DNA from: Galeopsis tetrahit
Lineage: Eukaryota; Streptophyta; Magnoliopsida; Lamiales; Lamiaceae
Direction of reading: 5' to 3'
Length of the DNA: 64,000 bases
NCBI GenBank assembly: GCA_963675135.1
Contig: OY776124.1
Coordinates: forward strand, 23,868,066-23,932,065
The translations under genes were made by a program, and so were the position numbers. Under the pieces are notes generated by a model. That model had not been told where the DNA came from and made no database searches. It saw only the letters and a program-made list of their open reading frames with translations. Within the stretch, counting starts at the first letter, position 1, and every line of letters starts with the position of its first letter. Below are positions 1-11,172 of the stretch, in pieces.

Positions 1-81
1 TCCACATTATAGTGGGATAAACTATAGAGTTTTTTAGCACTAACGAATGTGATTTTCCGCAAAATAAAGAAAACATAAAGT

Positions 82-100
82 TTGCTTGGTCACCAAGCAA
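82..100. repeat. 19-bp palindrome, once per monomer (representative copy)
   Basis: The sequence ttgcttggtcaccaagcaa has 9-bp arms that are exact reverse complements around a single central C. It contains GGTCACC, a BstEII site (GGTNACC). The same palindrome recurs in almost every monomer of both arms, sometimes with a base change (accaagaaatcc, accaaacaatcc, gtcgccaag). Four monomers have lost half of it. A perfect short palindrome could form a hairpin or bind a dimeric protein; the sequence shows no more than the symmetry. Confidence 0.9.
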
Positions 101-144
101 TCCTACAAAACACTTCGTTTTGGTATTTTAGAGGTTAAATGGCA

Positions 145-409
145 CTATAAACGAGTTATAGAAAACAACAACCCTAGAACCAATGTGAATTGGTAATGGT
201 TAACTCTTTTGCAATTAGTGAAACTTTTCAAAAAGAGAGAATGTATGAATCGGAGAAAGTGCACTTCCACATTATAGTGGGATAAACTATAGAGTTTTTT
301 AGCACTAACGAATGTGATTTTCCGCAAAATAAAGAAAACATAAAGTTTGCTTGGTCACCAAGCAATCCTACAAAACACTTCGTTTTGGTATTTTAGAGGT
401 TAAATGGCA
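145..409 (+). repeat. Reference monomer, 265-bp class (8-bp segment present)
   Basis: Typical long monomer. It begins ctataaacgagttatag and keeps the 8-bp segment taaacgag that the shorter classes lack. By count, 88 of its 265 bases are G or C. It has ggataaactatag (three A) and cacttcgttttgg, the CG version of a site that is usually CA. The same class repeats directly before and after it. I see no open frame with an ATG of useful length; the 60-codon minus-strand frame across it would have to start at TTG. Confidence 0.95.
179..194. repeat. CCAAT hairpin, once per monomer (representative copy)
   Basis: The sequence accaatgtgaattggt has 6-bp arms (accaat, attggt) around a 4-base loop gtga. 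It is kept in nearly all monomers of both arms; exceptions have accaatatga (for example the monomer starting at 15,626) or acctatgtg (for example the monomer starting at 19,263). A 41-bp duplication at 10.9 kb has one edge exactly at the loop of this hairpin. The CCAAT core resembles a promoter box, but there is no transcription unit here to support that use. Confidence 0.85.
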
Positions 410-674
410 CTATAAACGAGTTATAGAAAACAACAACCCTAGAACCAATGTGAATTGGTAATGGTTAACTCTTTTGCAATTAGTGAAACTTTTCAAAAAG
501 AGAGAATGTATGAATCGGAGAAAGTGCACTTCCACATTATAGTGGGATAAACTATAGAGTTTTTTAGCACTAACGAATGTGATTTTCCGCAAAATAAAGA
601 AAACATAAAGTTTGCTTGGTCACCAAGCAATCCTACAAAACACTTCATTTTGGTATTTTAGAGGTTAAATGGCA

Positions 675-933
675 CTATAAACGAGTTATAGAAAACAACA
701 ACCCTAGAACCAATGTGAATTGGTAATGGTTAACTCTTTTGCAATTAGTGAAACTTTTCAAAAAGAGAGAATGTATGAATCGGAGAAAGTGCACTTCCAC
801 ATTATAGTGGGATAAACTATAGAGTTTTTTAGCACTAACGAATGTGATTTTCCGCAAAATAAAGAAAACATAAAGTTTGCATGGTGCAATCCTACAAAAC
901 ACTTCATTTTGGTATTTTAGAGGTTAAATGGCA
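675..933 (+). repeat. Monomer with half of the 19-bp palindrome deleted
   Basis: Length 259. At 879-892 it reads gcatggtgcaatcc, lacking 6 bp (caccaa) of the normal palindrome, plus a t-to-a change next to it. The BstEII site is lost. Its duplicate is 5124-5382. Related deletions with the unmutated gcttggtgcaatcc lie in the monomers at 4070-4328 and 8784-9034. Confidence 0.9.
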
Positions 934-3900
934 CTATAAACGAGTTATAGAAAACAACAACCCTAGAACCAATGTGAATTGGTAATGGTTAACTCTTTTG
1001 AAATTAGTGAAACTTTTCAAAAACAGAGAATGAGTGAATCGATGAAAGTGCACTTCCACATTATAGTGGGTTAAACTATAGAGTTTTTGAGCACTAGCGA
1101 ATGTGATTTTCCGCAAAATAAAGAAAACATAAAGTTTGCTTGGTCACCAAGCAATCCTACAAAACACTTCATTTTGGTATTTTAGAGGTTAAATGACACT
1201 ATTATAGAAAACAACAACCCTAGAACCAATGTGAATTGGTAAATTGTTAACTCTTTTGCAATTAGTGGAACTTTTCAAAAAGAGAGGATGAGTGAATCGG
1301 AGAAAGTGCACTTCCACATTATAGTGGGATAAAACTATAGAGTTTTTGAGCACTAACGAATGTGATGTTCCGCAAAATAAAGAAAACATAAAGTTTGCTT
1401 GGTCACCAAGCAATCCTACAAAACACTTCATTTTGGTATTTTAGAGGTTAAATGGCACTATTATAGAAAACAACAACCCTAGAACCAATGTGAATTGGTA
1501 ATGGTTAACTCTTTTGCAATTAGTGAAACTTTTCAAAAAGAGAGGATGAGTGAATCGGAGAAAGTGCACGTTCACATTATAGTGGGATAAACTATAGATT
1601 TTTTTAGCACTAACGAATGTGATTTTCCGCAAAATAAAGAAAACATAAAGTTTGCTTGGTCACCAAGCAATCCTACAAAACACTTCATTTTGGTATTTTA
1701 GAGGTTAAATGGCACTATTATAGAAAACAACAACCCTAGAACCAATGTGAATTGGTAATGGTTAACTCTTTTGCAATTAGTGAAACTTTTCAAAAAGAGA
1801 GGATGAGTGAATCGGAGAAAGTGCACGTTCACATTATAGTGGGATAAACTATAGATTTTTTTAGCACTAACGAATGTGATTTTCCGCAAAATAAAGAAAA
1901 CATAAAGTTTGCTTGGTCACCAAGCAATCCTACAAAACACTTCATTTAGGTATTTTAGAGGTTAAATGGCACTATAAACGAGTTATAGAAAACAACAACC
2001 CTAGAACCAATGTGAATTGGTAATGGTTAACTCTTTTGAAATTAGTGAAACTTTTCAAAAACAGAGAATGAGTGAATCGTTGAAAGTGCACTTCCACATT
2101 ATAGTGGGTTAAACTATAGAGTTTTTGAGCACTAACGAATGTGATTTTCCGCAAAATAAAGAAAACATAAAGTTTGCTTGGTCACCAAGCAATCCTACAA
2201 AACACTTCATTTTGGTATTTTAGAGGTTAAATGGCACTATAAACGAGTTATAGAAAACAACAACCCTAGAACCAATGTGAATTGGTAATGGTTAACTCTT
2301 TTGCAATTAGTGAAACTTTTCAAAAAGAGAGAATGTATGAATCGGAGAAAGTGCACTTCCACATTATAGTGGGATAAACTATAGAGTTTTTTAGCACTAA
2401 CGAATGTGATTTTCCGCAAAATAAAGAAAACATAAAGTTTGCTTGGTCACCAAGCAATCCTACAAAACACTTCATTTTGGTATTTTAGAGGTTAAATGGC
2501 ACTATAAACGAGTTATAGAAAACAACAACCCTAGAACCAATGTGAATTGGTAATGGTTAACTCTTTTGAAATTAGTGAAACTTTTCAAAAACAGAGAATG
2601 AGTGAATCGATGAAAGTGCACTTCCACATTATAGTGGGTTAAACTATAGAGTTTTTGAGCACTAGCGAATGTGATTTTCCGCAAAATAAAGAAAACATAA
2701 AGTTTGCTTGGTCACCAAGCAATCCTACAAAACACTTCATTTTGGTATTTTAGAGGTTAAATGACACTATTATAGAAAACAACAACCCTAGAACCAATGT
2801 GAATTGGTAAATTGTTAACTCTTTTGCAATTAGTGGAACTTTTCAAAAAGAGAGGATGAGTGAATCGGAGAAAGTGCACTTCCACATTATAGTGGGATAA
2901 AACTATAGAGTTTTTGAGCACTAACGAATGTGATGTTCCGCAAAATAAAGAAAACATAAAGTTTGCTTGGTCACCAAGCAATCCTACAAAACACTTCATT
3001 TTGGTATTTTAGAGGTTAAATGGCACTATTATAGAAAACAACAACCCTAGAACCAATGTGAATTGGTAATGGTTAACTCTTTTGCAATTAGTGAAACTTT
3101 TCAAAAAGAGAGGATGAGTGAATCGGAGAAAGTGCACGTTCACATTATAGTGGGATAAACTATAGATTTTTTTAGCACTAACGAATGTGATTTTCCGCAA
3201 AATAAAGAAAACATAAAGTTTGCTTGGTCACCAAGCAATCCTACAAAACACTTAATTTAGGTATTTTAGAGGTTAAATGGCACTATTATAGAAAACAACA
3301 ACCCTAGAACCAATGTGAATTGGTAATGGTTAACTCTTTTGCAATTAGTGAAACTTTTCAAAAAGAGAGGATGAGTGAATCGGAGAAAGTGCACGTTCAC
3401 ATTATAGTGGGATAAACTATAGATTTTTTTAGCACTAACGAATGTGATTTTCCGCAAAATAAAGAAAACATAAAGTTTGCTTGGTCACCAAGCAATCCTA
3501 CAAAACACTTCATTTAGGTATTTTAGAGGTTAAATGGCACTATAAACGAGTTATAGAAAACAACAACCCTAGAACCAATGTGAATTGGTAATGGTTAACT
3601 CTTTTGCAATTAGTGAAACTTTTCAAAAAGAGAGAATGTATGAATCGGAGAAAGTGCACTTCCACATTATAGTGGGATAAACTATAGAGTTTTTTAGCAC
3701 TAACGAATGTGATTTTCCGCAAAATAAAGAAAACATAAAGTTTGCTTGGTCACCAAGCAATCCTACAAAACACTTCGTTTTGGTATTTTAGAGGTTAAAT
3801 GGCACTATAAACGAGTTATAGAAAACAACAACCCTAGAACCAATGTGAATTGGTAATGGTTAACTCTTTTGCAATTAGTGAAACTTTTCAAAAAGAGAGA

Positions 3901-4069
3901 ATGTATGAATCGGAGAAAGTGCACTTCCACATTATAGTGGGATAAACTATAGAGTTTTTTAGCACTAACGAATGTGATTTTCCGCAAAATAAAGAAAACA
4001 TAAAGTTTGCTTGGTCACCAAGCAATCCTACAAAACACTTCATTTTGGTATTTTAGAGGTTAAATGGCA
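934..4069 (+). repeat. Nested six-monomer tandem duplication (2 x 1,568 bp)
   Basis: Monomers starting 934, 1199, 1458, 1715, 1972 and 2237 are matched in type by 2502, 2767, 3026, 3283, 3540 and 3805. The fifth pair differs: 1972 has aacagagaatgag and gaatcgttg, while 3540 has aagagagaatgtatg. A shared catttaggtat near 1944 and 3511 supports a common origin. The whole arrangement recurs at 5383-8518, so this duplication is older than the 4,449-bp one. Confidence 0.88.
1458..1714 (+). repeat. Reference monomer, 257-bp class
   Basis: Short monomer without taaacgag and without the extra A. Its diagnostic bases are gtgcacgttcac and ctatagatttttttagc. Two such monomers sit in tandem here (1458 and 1715) and again at 3026 and 3283, inside the 4,449-bp higher-order repeat. 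The class is common in zone 1 and in the inverted right arm but nearly absent from zone 2, where a clear example is 17,187-17,443. Confidence 0.93.
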
Positions 4070-4328
4070 CTATAAACGAGTTATAGAAAACAACAACCCT
4101 AGAACCAATGTGAATTGGTAATGGTTAACTCTTTTGCAATTAGTGAAACTTTTCAAAAAGAGAGAATGTATGAATCGGAGAAAGTGCACTTCCACATTAT
4201 AGTGGGATAAACTATAGAGTTTTTTAGCACTAACGAATGTGATTTTCCGCAAAATAAAGAAAACATAAAGTTTGCTTGGTGCAATCCTACAAAACACTTC
4301 ATTTTGGTATTTTAGAGGTTAAATGGCA
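4070..4328 (+). repeat. Palindrome-deleted monomer (second example)
   Basis: It reads gcttggtgcaatcc at 4274-4287, with the same 6-bp loss as 675-933 but without the extra base change, so it may be the ancestral form. It closes the second 1,568-bp nested unit and has no counterpart in copy 2 of the 4,449-bp repeat. Confidence 0.88.
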
Positions 4329-4593
4329 CTATAAACGAGTTATAGAAAACAACAACCCTAGAACCAATGTGAATTGGTAATGGTTAACTCTTTTGAAATT
4401 AGTGAAACTTTTCAAAAAGAGAGAATGTATGAATCGGAGAAAGTGCACTTCCACATTATAGTGGGATAAACTATAGAGTTTTTTAGCACTAACGAATGTG
4501 ATTTTCCGCAAAATAAAGAAAACATAAAGTTTGCTTGGTCACCAAGCAATCCTACAAAACACTTCGTTTTGGTATTTTAGAGGTTAAATGGCA

Positions 4594-7500
4594 CTATAAA
4601 CGAGTTATAGAAAACAACAACCCTAGAACCAATGTGAATTGGTAATGGTTAACTCTTTTGCAATTAGTGAAACTTTTCAAAAAGAGAGAATGTATGAATC
4701 GGAGAAAGTGCACTTCCACATTATAGTGGGATAAACTATAGAGTTTTTTAGCACTAACGAATGTGATTTTCCGCAAAATAAAGAAAACATAAAGTTTGCT
4801 TGGTCACCAAGCAATCCTACAAAACACTTCGTTTTGGTATTTTAGAGGTTAAATGGCACTATAAACGAGTTATAGAAAACAACAACCCTAGAACCAATGT
4901 GAATTGGTAATGGTTAACTCTTTTGCAATTAGTGAAACTTTTCAAAAAGAGAGAATGTATGAATCGGAGAAAGTGCACTTCCACATTATAGTGGGATAAA
5001 CTATAGAGTTTTTTAGCACTAACGAATGTGATTTTCCGCAAAATAAAGAAAACATAAAGTTTGCTTGGTCACCAAGCAATCCTACAAAACACTTCATTTT
5101 GGTATTTTAGAGGTTAAATGGCACTATAAACGAGTTATAGAAAACAACAACCCTAGAACCAATGTGAATTGGTAATGGTTAACTCTTTTGCAATTAGTGA
5201 AACTTTTCAAAAAGAGAGAATGTATGAATCGGAGAAAGTGCACTTCCACATTATAGTGGGATAAACTATAGAGTTTTTTAGCACTAACGAATGTGATTTT
5301 CCGCAAAATAAAGAAAACATAAAGTTTGCATGGTGCAATCCTACAAAACACTTCATTTTGGTATTTTAGAGGTTAAATGGCACTATAAACGAGTTATAGA
5401 AAACAACAACCCTAGAACCAATGTGAATTGGTAATGGTTAACTCTTTTGAAATTAGTGAAACTTTTCAAAAACAGAGAATGAGTGAATCGATGAAAGTGC
5501 ACTTCCACATTATAGTGGGTTAAACTATAGAGTTTTTGAGCACTAGCGAATGTGATTTTCCGCAAAATAAAGAAAACATAAAGTTTGCTTGGTCACCAAG
5601 CAATCCTACAAAACACTTCATTTTGGTATTTTAGAGGTTAAATGACACTATTATAGAAAACAACAACCCTAGAACCAATGTGAATTGGTAAATTGTTAAC
5701 TCTTTTGCAATTAGTGGAACTTTTCAAAAAGAGAGGATGAGTGAATCGGAGAAAGTGCACTTCCACATTATAGTGGGATAAAACTATAGAGTTTTTGAGC
5801 ACTAACGAATGTGATGTTCCGCAAAATAAAGAAAACATAAAGTTTGCTTGGTCACCAAGCAATCCTACAAAACACTTCATTTTGGTATTTTAGAGGTTAA
5901 ATGGCACTATTATAGAAAACAACAACCCTAGAACCAATGTGAATTGGTAATGGTTAACTCTTTTGCAATTAGTGAAACTTTTCAAAAAGAGAGGATGAGT
6001 GAATCGGAGAAAGTGCACGTTCACATTATAGTGGGATAAACTATAGATTTTTTTAGCACTAACGAATGTGATTTTCCGCAAAATAAAGAAAACATAAAGT
6101 TTGCTTGGTCACCAAGCAATCCTACAAAACACTTCATTTTGGTATTTTAGAGGTTAAATGGCACTATTATAGAAAACAACAACCCTAGAACCAATGTGAA
6201 TTGGTAATGGTTAACTCTTTTGCAATTAGTGAAACTTTTCAAAAAGAGAGGATGAGTGAATCGGAGAAAGTGCACGTTCACATTATAGTGGGATAAACTA
6301 TAGATTTTTTTAGCACTAACGAATGTGATTTTCCGCAAAATAAAGAAAACATAAAGTTTGCTTGGTCACCAAGCAATCCTACAAAACACTTCATTTAGGT
6401 ATTTTAGAGGTTAAATGGCACTATAAACGAGTTATAGAAAACAACAACCCTAGAACCAATGTGAATTGGTAATGGTTAACTCTTTTGAAATTAGTGAAAC
6501 TTTTCAAAAACAGAGAATGAGTGAATCGTTGAAAGTGCACTTCCACATTATAGTGGGTTAAACTATAGAGTTTTTGAGCACTAACGAATGTGATTTTCCG
6601 CAAAATAAAGAAAACATAAAGTTTGCTTGGTCACCAAGCAATCCTACAAAACACTTCATTTTGGTATTTTAGAGGTTAAATGGCACTATAAACGAGTTAT
6701 AGAAAACAACAACCCTAGAACCAATGTGAATTGGTAATGGTTAACTCTTTTGCAATTAGTGAAACTTTTCAAAAAGAGAGAATGTATGAATCGGAGAAAG
6801 TGCACTTCCACATTATAGTGGGATAAACTATAGAGTTTTTTAGCACTAACGAATGTGATTTTCCGCAAAATAAAGAAAACATAAAGTTTGCTTGGTCACC
6901 AAGCAATCCTACAAAACACTTCATTTTGGTATTTTAGAGGTTAAATGGCACTATAAACGAGTTATAGAAAACAACAACCCTAGAACCAATGTGAATTGGT
7001 AATGGTTAACTCTTTTGAAATTAGTGAAACTTTTCAAAAACAGAGAATGAGTGAATCGATGAAAGTGCACTTCCACATTATAGTGGGTTAAACTATAGAG
7101 TTTTTGAGCACTAGCGAATGTGATTTTCCGCAAAATAAAGAAAACATAAAGTTTGCTTGGTCACCAAGCAATCCTACAAAACACTTCATTTTGGTATTTT
7201 AGAGGTTAAATGACACTATTATAGAAAACAACAACCCTAGAACCAATGTGAATTGGTAAATTGTTAACTCTTTTGCAATTAGTGGAACTTTTCAAAAAGA
7301 GAGGATGAGTGAATCGGAGAAAGTGCACTTCCACATTATAGTGGGATAAAACTATAGAGTTTTTGAGCACTAACGAATGTGATGTTCCGCAAAATAAAGA
7401 AAACATAAAGTTTGCTTGGTCACCAAGCAATCCTACAAAACACTTCATTTTGGTATTTTAGAGGTTAAATGGCACTATTATAGAAAACAACAACCCTAGA

Positions 7501-8518
7501 ACCAATGTGAATTGGTAATGGTTAACTCTTTTGCAATTAGTGAAACTTTTCAAAAAGAGAGGATGAGTGAATCGGAGAAAGTGCACGTTCACATTATAGT
7601 GGGATAAACTATAGATTTTTTTAGCACTAACGAATGTGATTTTCCGCAAAATAAAGAAAACATAAAGTTTGCTTGGTCACCAAGCAATCCTACAAAACAC
7701 TTAATTTAGGTATTTTAGAGGTTAAATGGCACTATTATAGAAAACAACAACCCTAGAACCAATGTGAATTGGTAATGGTTAACTCTTTTGCAATTAGTGA
7801 AACTTTTCAAAAAGAGAGGATGAGTGAATCGGAGAAAGTGCACGTTCACATTATAGTGGGATAAACTATAGATTTTTTTAGCACTAACGAATGTGATTTT
7901 CCGCAAAATAAAGAAAACATAAAGTTTGCTTGGTCACCAAGCAATCCTACAAAACACTTCATTTAGGTATTTTAGAGGTTAAATGGCACTATAAACGAGT
8001 TATAGAAAACAACAACCCTAGAACCAATGTGAATTGGTAATGGTTAACTCTTTTGCAATTAGTGAAACTTTTCAAAAAGAGAGAATGTATGAATCGGAGA
8101 AAGTGCACTTCCACATTATAGTGGGATAAACTATAGAGTTTTTTAGCACTAACGAATGTGATTTTCCGCAAAATAAAGAAAACATAAAGTTTGCTTGGTC
8201 ACCAAGCAATCCTACAAAACACTTCGTTTTGGTATTTTAGAGGTTAAATGGCACTATAAACGAGTTATAGAAAACAACAACCCTAGAACCAATGTGAATT
8301 GGTAATGGTTAACTCTTTTGCAATTAGTGAAACTTTTCAAAAAGAGAGAATGTATGAATCGGAGAAAGTGCACTTCCACATTATAGTGGGATAAACTATA
8401 GAGTTTTTTAGCACTAACGAATGTGATTTTCCGCAAAATAAAGAAAACATAAAGTTTGCTTGGTCACCAAGCAATCCTACAAAACACTTCATTTTGGTAT
8501 TTTAGAGGTTAAATGGCA
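4594..8518 (+). repeat. Higher-order repeat I, copy 2 (15 of 17 monomers)
   Basis: Monomer starts 4594, 4859, 5124, 5383, 5648, 5907, 6164, 6421, 6686, 6951, 7216, 7475, 7732, 7989 and 8254 are each exactly 4,449 bp after their partner in copy 1, and diagnostic bases agree at every place I compared. The match ends at 8519: copy 1 there has a palindrome-deleted monomer (4070), while copy 2 has a different type with gtgtgaatcgg and gtgcgctt. Confidence 0.92.
5124..5382 (+). repeat. Palindrome-deleted monomer (copy of 675-933)
   Basis: It reads gcatggtgcaatcc at 5328-5341, exactly 4,449 bp after the same sequence at 879, including the extra a. It was therefore carried along by the higher-order duplication rather than deleted independently. 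Confidence 0.9.
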
Positions 8519-10351
8519 CTATAAACGAGTTATAGAAAACAACAACCCTAGAACCAATGTGAATTGGTAATGGTTAACTCTTTTGCAATTAGTGAAACTT
8601 TTCAAAAAGAGAGAATGTGTGAATCGGAGAAAGTGCGCTTCCACATTATAGTGGGTTAAACTATAGAGTTTTTGAGCACTAACGAATGTGATTTTCCGCA
8701 AAATAAAGAAAACATAAAGTTTGCTTGGTCACCAAGCAATCCTACAAAACACTTCATTTTGGTATTTTAGAGGTTAAATGACACCATTATAGAAAACAAC
8801 AACCCTAGAACCAATATGAATTGGTAATGGTTAACTCTTTTGAAATTAGTGAAACTTTTCAAAAACAGAGAATGAGTGAATCGATGAAAGTGCACTTCCA
8901 CATTATAGTGGGATAAACTATAGAGTTTTTTAGCACTAACGAATGTGATTTTCCGCAAAATAAAGAAAACATAAAGTTTGCTTGGTGCAATCCTACAAAA
9001 CACTTCATTTTGGTATTTTAGAGGTTAAATGGCACTATAAACGAGTTATAGAAAACAACAACCCTAGAACCAATGTGAATTGGTAATGGTTAACTCTTTT
9101 GAAATTAGTGAAACTTTTCAAAAACAGAGAATGAGTGAATCGATGAAAGTGCACTTCCACATTATAGTGGGTTAAACTATAGAGTTTTTGAGCACTAGCG
9201 AATGTGATTTTCCGCAAAATAAAGAAAACATAAAGTTTGCTTGGTCACCAAGCAATCCTACAAAACACTTCATTTAGGTATTTTAGAGGTTAAATGGCAC
9301 TGTAAACGAGTTATAGAAAACAACAACCCTAGAACCAATGTGAATTGGTAATGGTTAACTCTTTTGAAATTAGTGAAACTTTTCAAAAACAGAGAATGAG
9401 TGAATCGTTGAAAGTGCACTTCCACATTATAGTGGGTTAAACTATAGAGTTTTTGAGCACTAACGAATGTGATTTTCCGCAAAATAAAGAAAACATAAAG
9501 TTTGCTTGGTCACCAAGCAGTCCTACAAAACACTTCATTTTGGTATTTTAGAGGTTAAATGGCACTATAAACGAGTTATAGAAAACAACAACCCTAGAAC
9601 CAATGTGAATTGGTAATGGTTAACTCTTTTGCAATTAGTGAAACTTTTCAAAAAGAGAGAATGTATGAATCGGAGAAAGTGCACTTCCACATTATAGTGG
9701 GATAAACTATAGAGTTTTTTAGCACTAACGAATGTGATTTTCCGCAAAATAAAGAAAACATAAAGTTTGCTTGGTCACCAAGCAATCCTACAAAACACTT
9801 CATTTTGGTATTTTAGAGGTTAAATGGCACTATAAACGAGTTATAGAAAACAACAACCCTAGAACCAATGTGAATTGGTAATGGTTAACTCTTTTGAAAT
9901 TAGTGAAACTTTTCAAAAACAGAGAATGAGTGAATCGATGAAAGTGCACTTCCACATTATAGTGGGTTAAACTATAGAGTTTTTGAGCACTAGCGAATGT
10001 GATTTTCCGCAAAATAAAGAAAACATAAAGTTTGCTTGGTCACCAAGCAATCCTACAAAACACTTCATTTTGGTATTTTAGAGGTTAAATGACACTATTA
10101 TAGAAAACAACAACCCTAGAACCAATGTGAATTGGTAATGGTTAACTCTTTTGCAATTAGTGAAACTTTTCAAAAAGAGAGGATGAGTGAATCGGAGAAA
10201 GTGCACGTTCACATTATAGTGGGATAAACTATAGATTTTTTTAGCACTAACGAATGTGATTTTCCGCAAAATAAAGAAAACATAAAGTTTGCTTGGTCAC
10301 CAAGCAATCCTACAAAACACTTCATTTTGGTATTTTAGAGGTTAAATGGCA
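8519..10351 (+). repeat. Transition zone of mixed monomer types
   Basis: Seven monomers (starts 8519, 8784, 9035, 9300, 9565, 9830, 10,095) that do not repeat as a block. The first has gtgcgctt and gtgtgaatcgg, as in zone 2. The one at 9300 begins ctgtaaacg and has gaatcgttg, as at 1972. Those at 9035 and 9830 have gcactagcg, as at 934. The mixture suggests the boundary between two amplification domains. Confidence 0.8.
8784..9034 (+). repeat. Palindrome-deleted short monomer (251 bp)
   Basis: It combines the absence of the 8-bp taaacgag with the 6-bp palindrome deletion (gcttggtgcaatcc at 8980-8993), making the shortest monomer I found. It begins ccattatag and has accaatatgaattgg, so the CCAAT hairpin loop is also altered. 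Confidence 0.88.
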
Positions 10352-10874
10352 CTATAAACGAGTTATAGAAAACAACAACCCTAGAACCAATGTGAATTGG
10401 TAATGGTTAACTCTTTTGAAATTAGTGAAACTTTTCAAAAACAGAGAATGAGTGAATCGATGAAAGTGCACTTCCACATTATAGTGGGTTAAACTATAGA
10501 GTTTTTGAGCACTAACGAATGCGATTTTCCGCAAAATAAAGAAAACATAAAGTTTGCTTGGTCACCAAGAAATCCTACAAAACACTTCATTTTGGTATTT
10601 TAGAGGTTAAATGACACTATTATAGAAAACAACAACCCTAGAACCAATGTGAATTGGTAATTGTTAACTCTTTTGCAATTAGTGAAACTTTTCAAAAAGA
10701 GAGGATGAGTGAATCGGAGAAAGTGCACTTCCACATTATAGTGGGATAAAACTATAGAGTTTTTGAGCACTAACGAATGTGATTTTCCGCAAAATAAAGA
10801 AAACATAAAGTTTGCTTGGTCACCAAGCAATCCTACAAAACACTTCATTTTGGTATTTTAGAGGTTAAATGGCA

Positions 10875-11172
10875 TTATTATAGAAAACAACAACCCTAGA
10901 ACCAATTCACTAAACGAGTTATAGAAAACAACAACCCTAGAACCAATGTGAATTGGTAATGGTTAACTCTTTTGAACTTAGTGAAACTTTTCAAAAACAG
11001 AGAATGAGTGAATCGATGAAAGTGCACTTCCACATTATAGTGGGTTAAACTATAGATTTTTTGAGCACTAACGAATGCGATTTTTCGCAAAATAAAGAAA
11101 ACATAAAGTTTGCTTGGTCACCAAGCAATCCTACAAAACACTTCATTTTGGTATTTTAGAGGTTAAATGGCA
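10875..11172 (+). repeat. Aberrant 298-bp monomer with a 41-bp internal duplication
   Basis: A 29-base segment from ttatag to accaat occurs twice, at 10,878-10,906 and 10,919-10,947, offset by 41 bp. After the first accaat the sequence runs tcac (10,907-10,910) and then taaacgag. Normally the loop after accaat is gtga; tcac is its reverse complement. The usual ctata start is reduced to ctaaacg. The rest of the monomer is ordinary apart from ctatagattttttgagc and ttttcgc. Confidence 0.9.

Larger units (their letters stand above)
145..4593 (+). repeat. Higher-order repeat I, copy 1 (17 monomers, 4,449 bp)
   Basis: Seventeen monomers with spacings 265, 265, 259, 265, 259, 257, 257, 265, 265, 265, 259, 257, 257, 265, 265, 259, 265 form a unit that starts again at 4594. 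Marker bases recur at the same 4,449-bp offset: gcatggtgcaat at 879 and 5328, the rare cttaatttagg near 3252 and 7701, and cttcgttttgg near 3775 and 8224. Inside lies a six-monomer duplication (934-2501 and 2502-4069). Confidence 0.93.

Noticed and set aside
82..100. Palindrome as a rho-independent terminator or operator
   Set aside because: It has no following T run, it is present in every monomer, and no genes lie nearby. A structural or recombinational role, or none, is more likely.
145..409. CENP-B box
   Set aside because: I looked for the pattern TTCG, four bases, A, two bases, CGGG on both strands of typical monomers and found no match; the TTCG occurrences lack the CGGG half.
145..409. 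aaccctag as interstitial telomere repeat
   Set aside because: Only a single short match occurs per monomer, with no tandem CCCTAAA or CCCTAA run, so it is a chance similarity.
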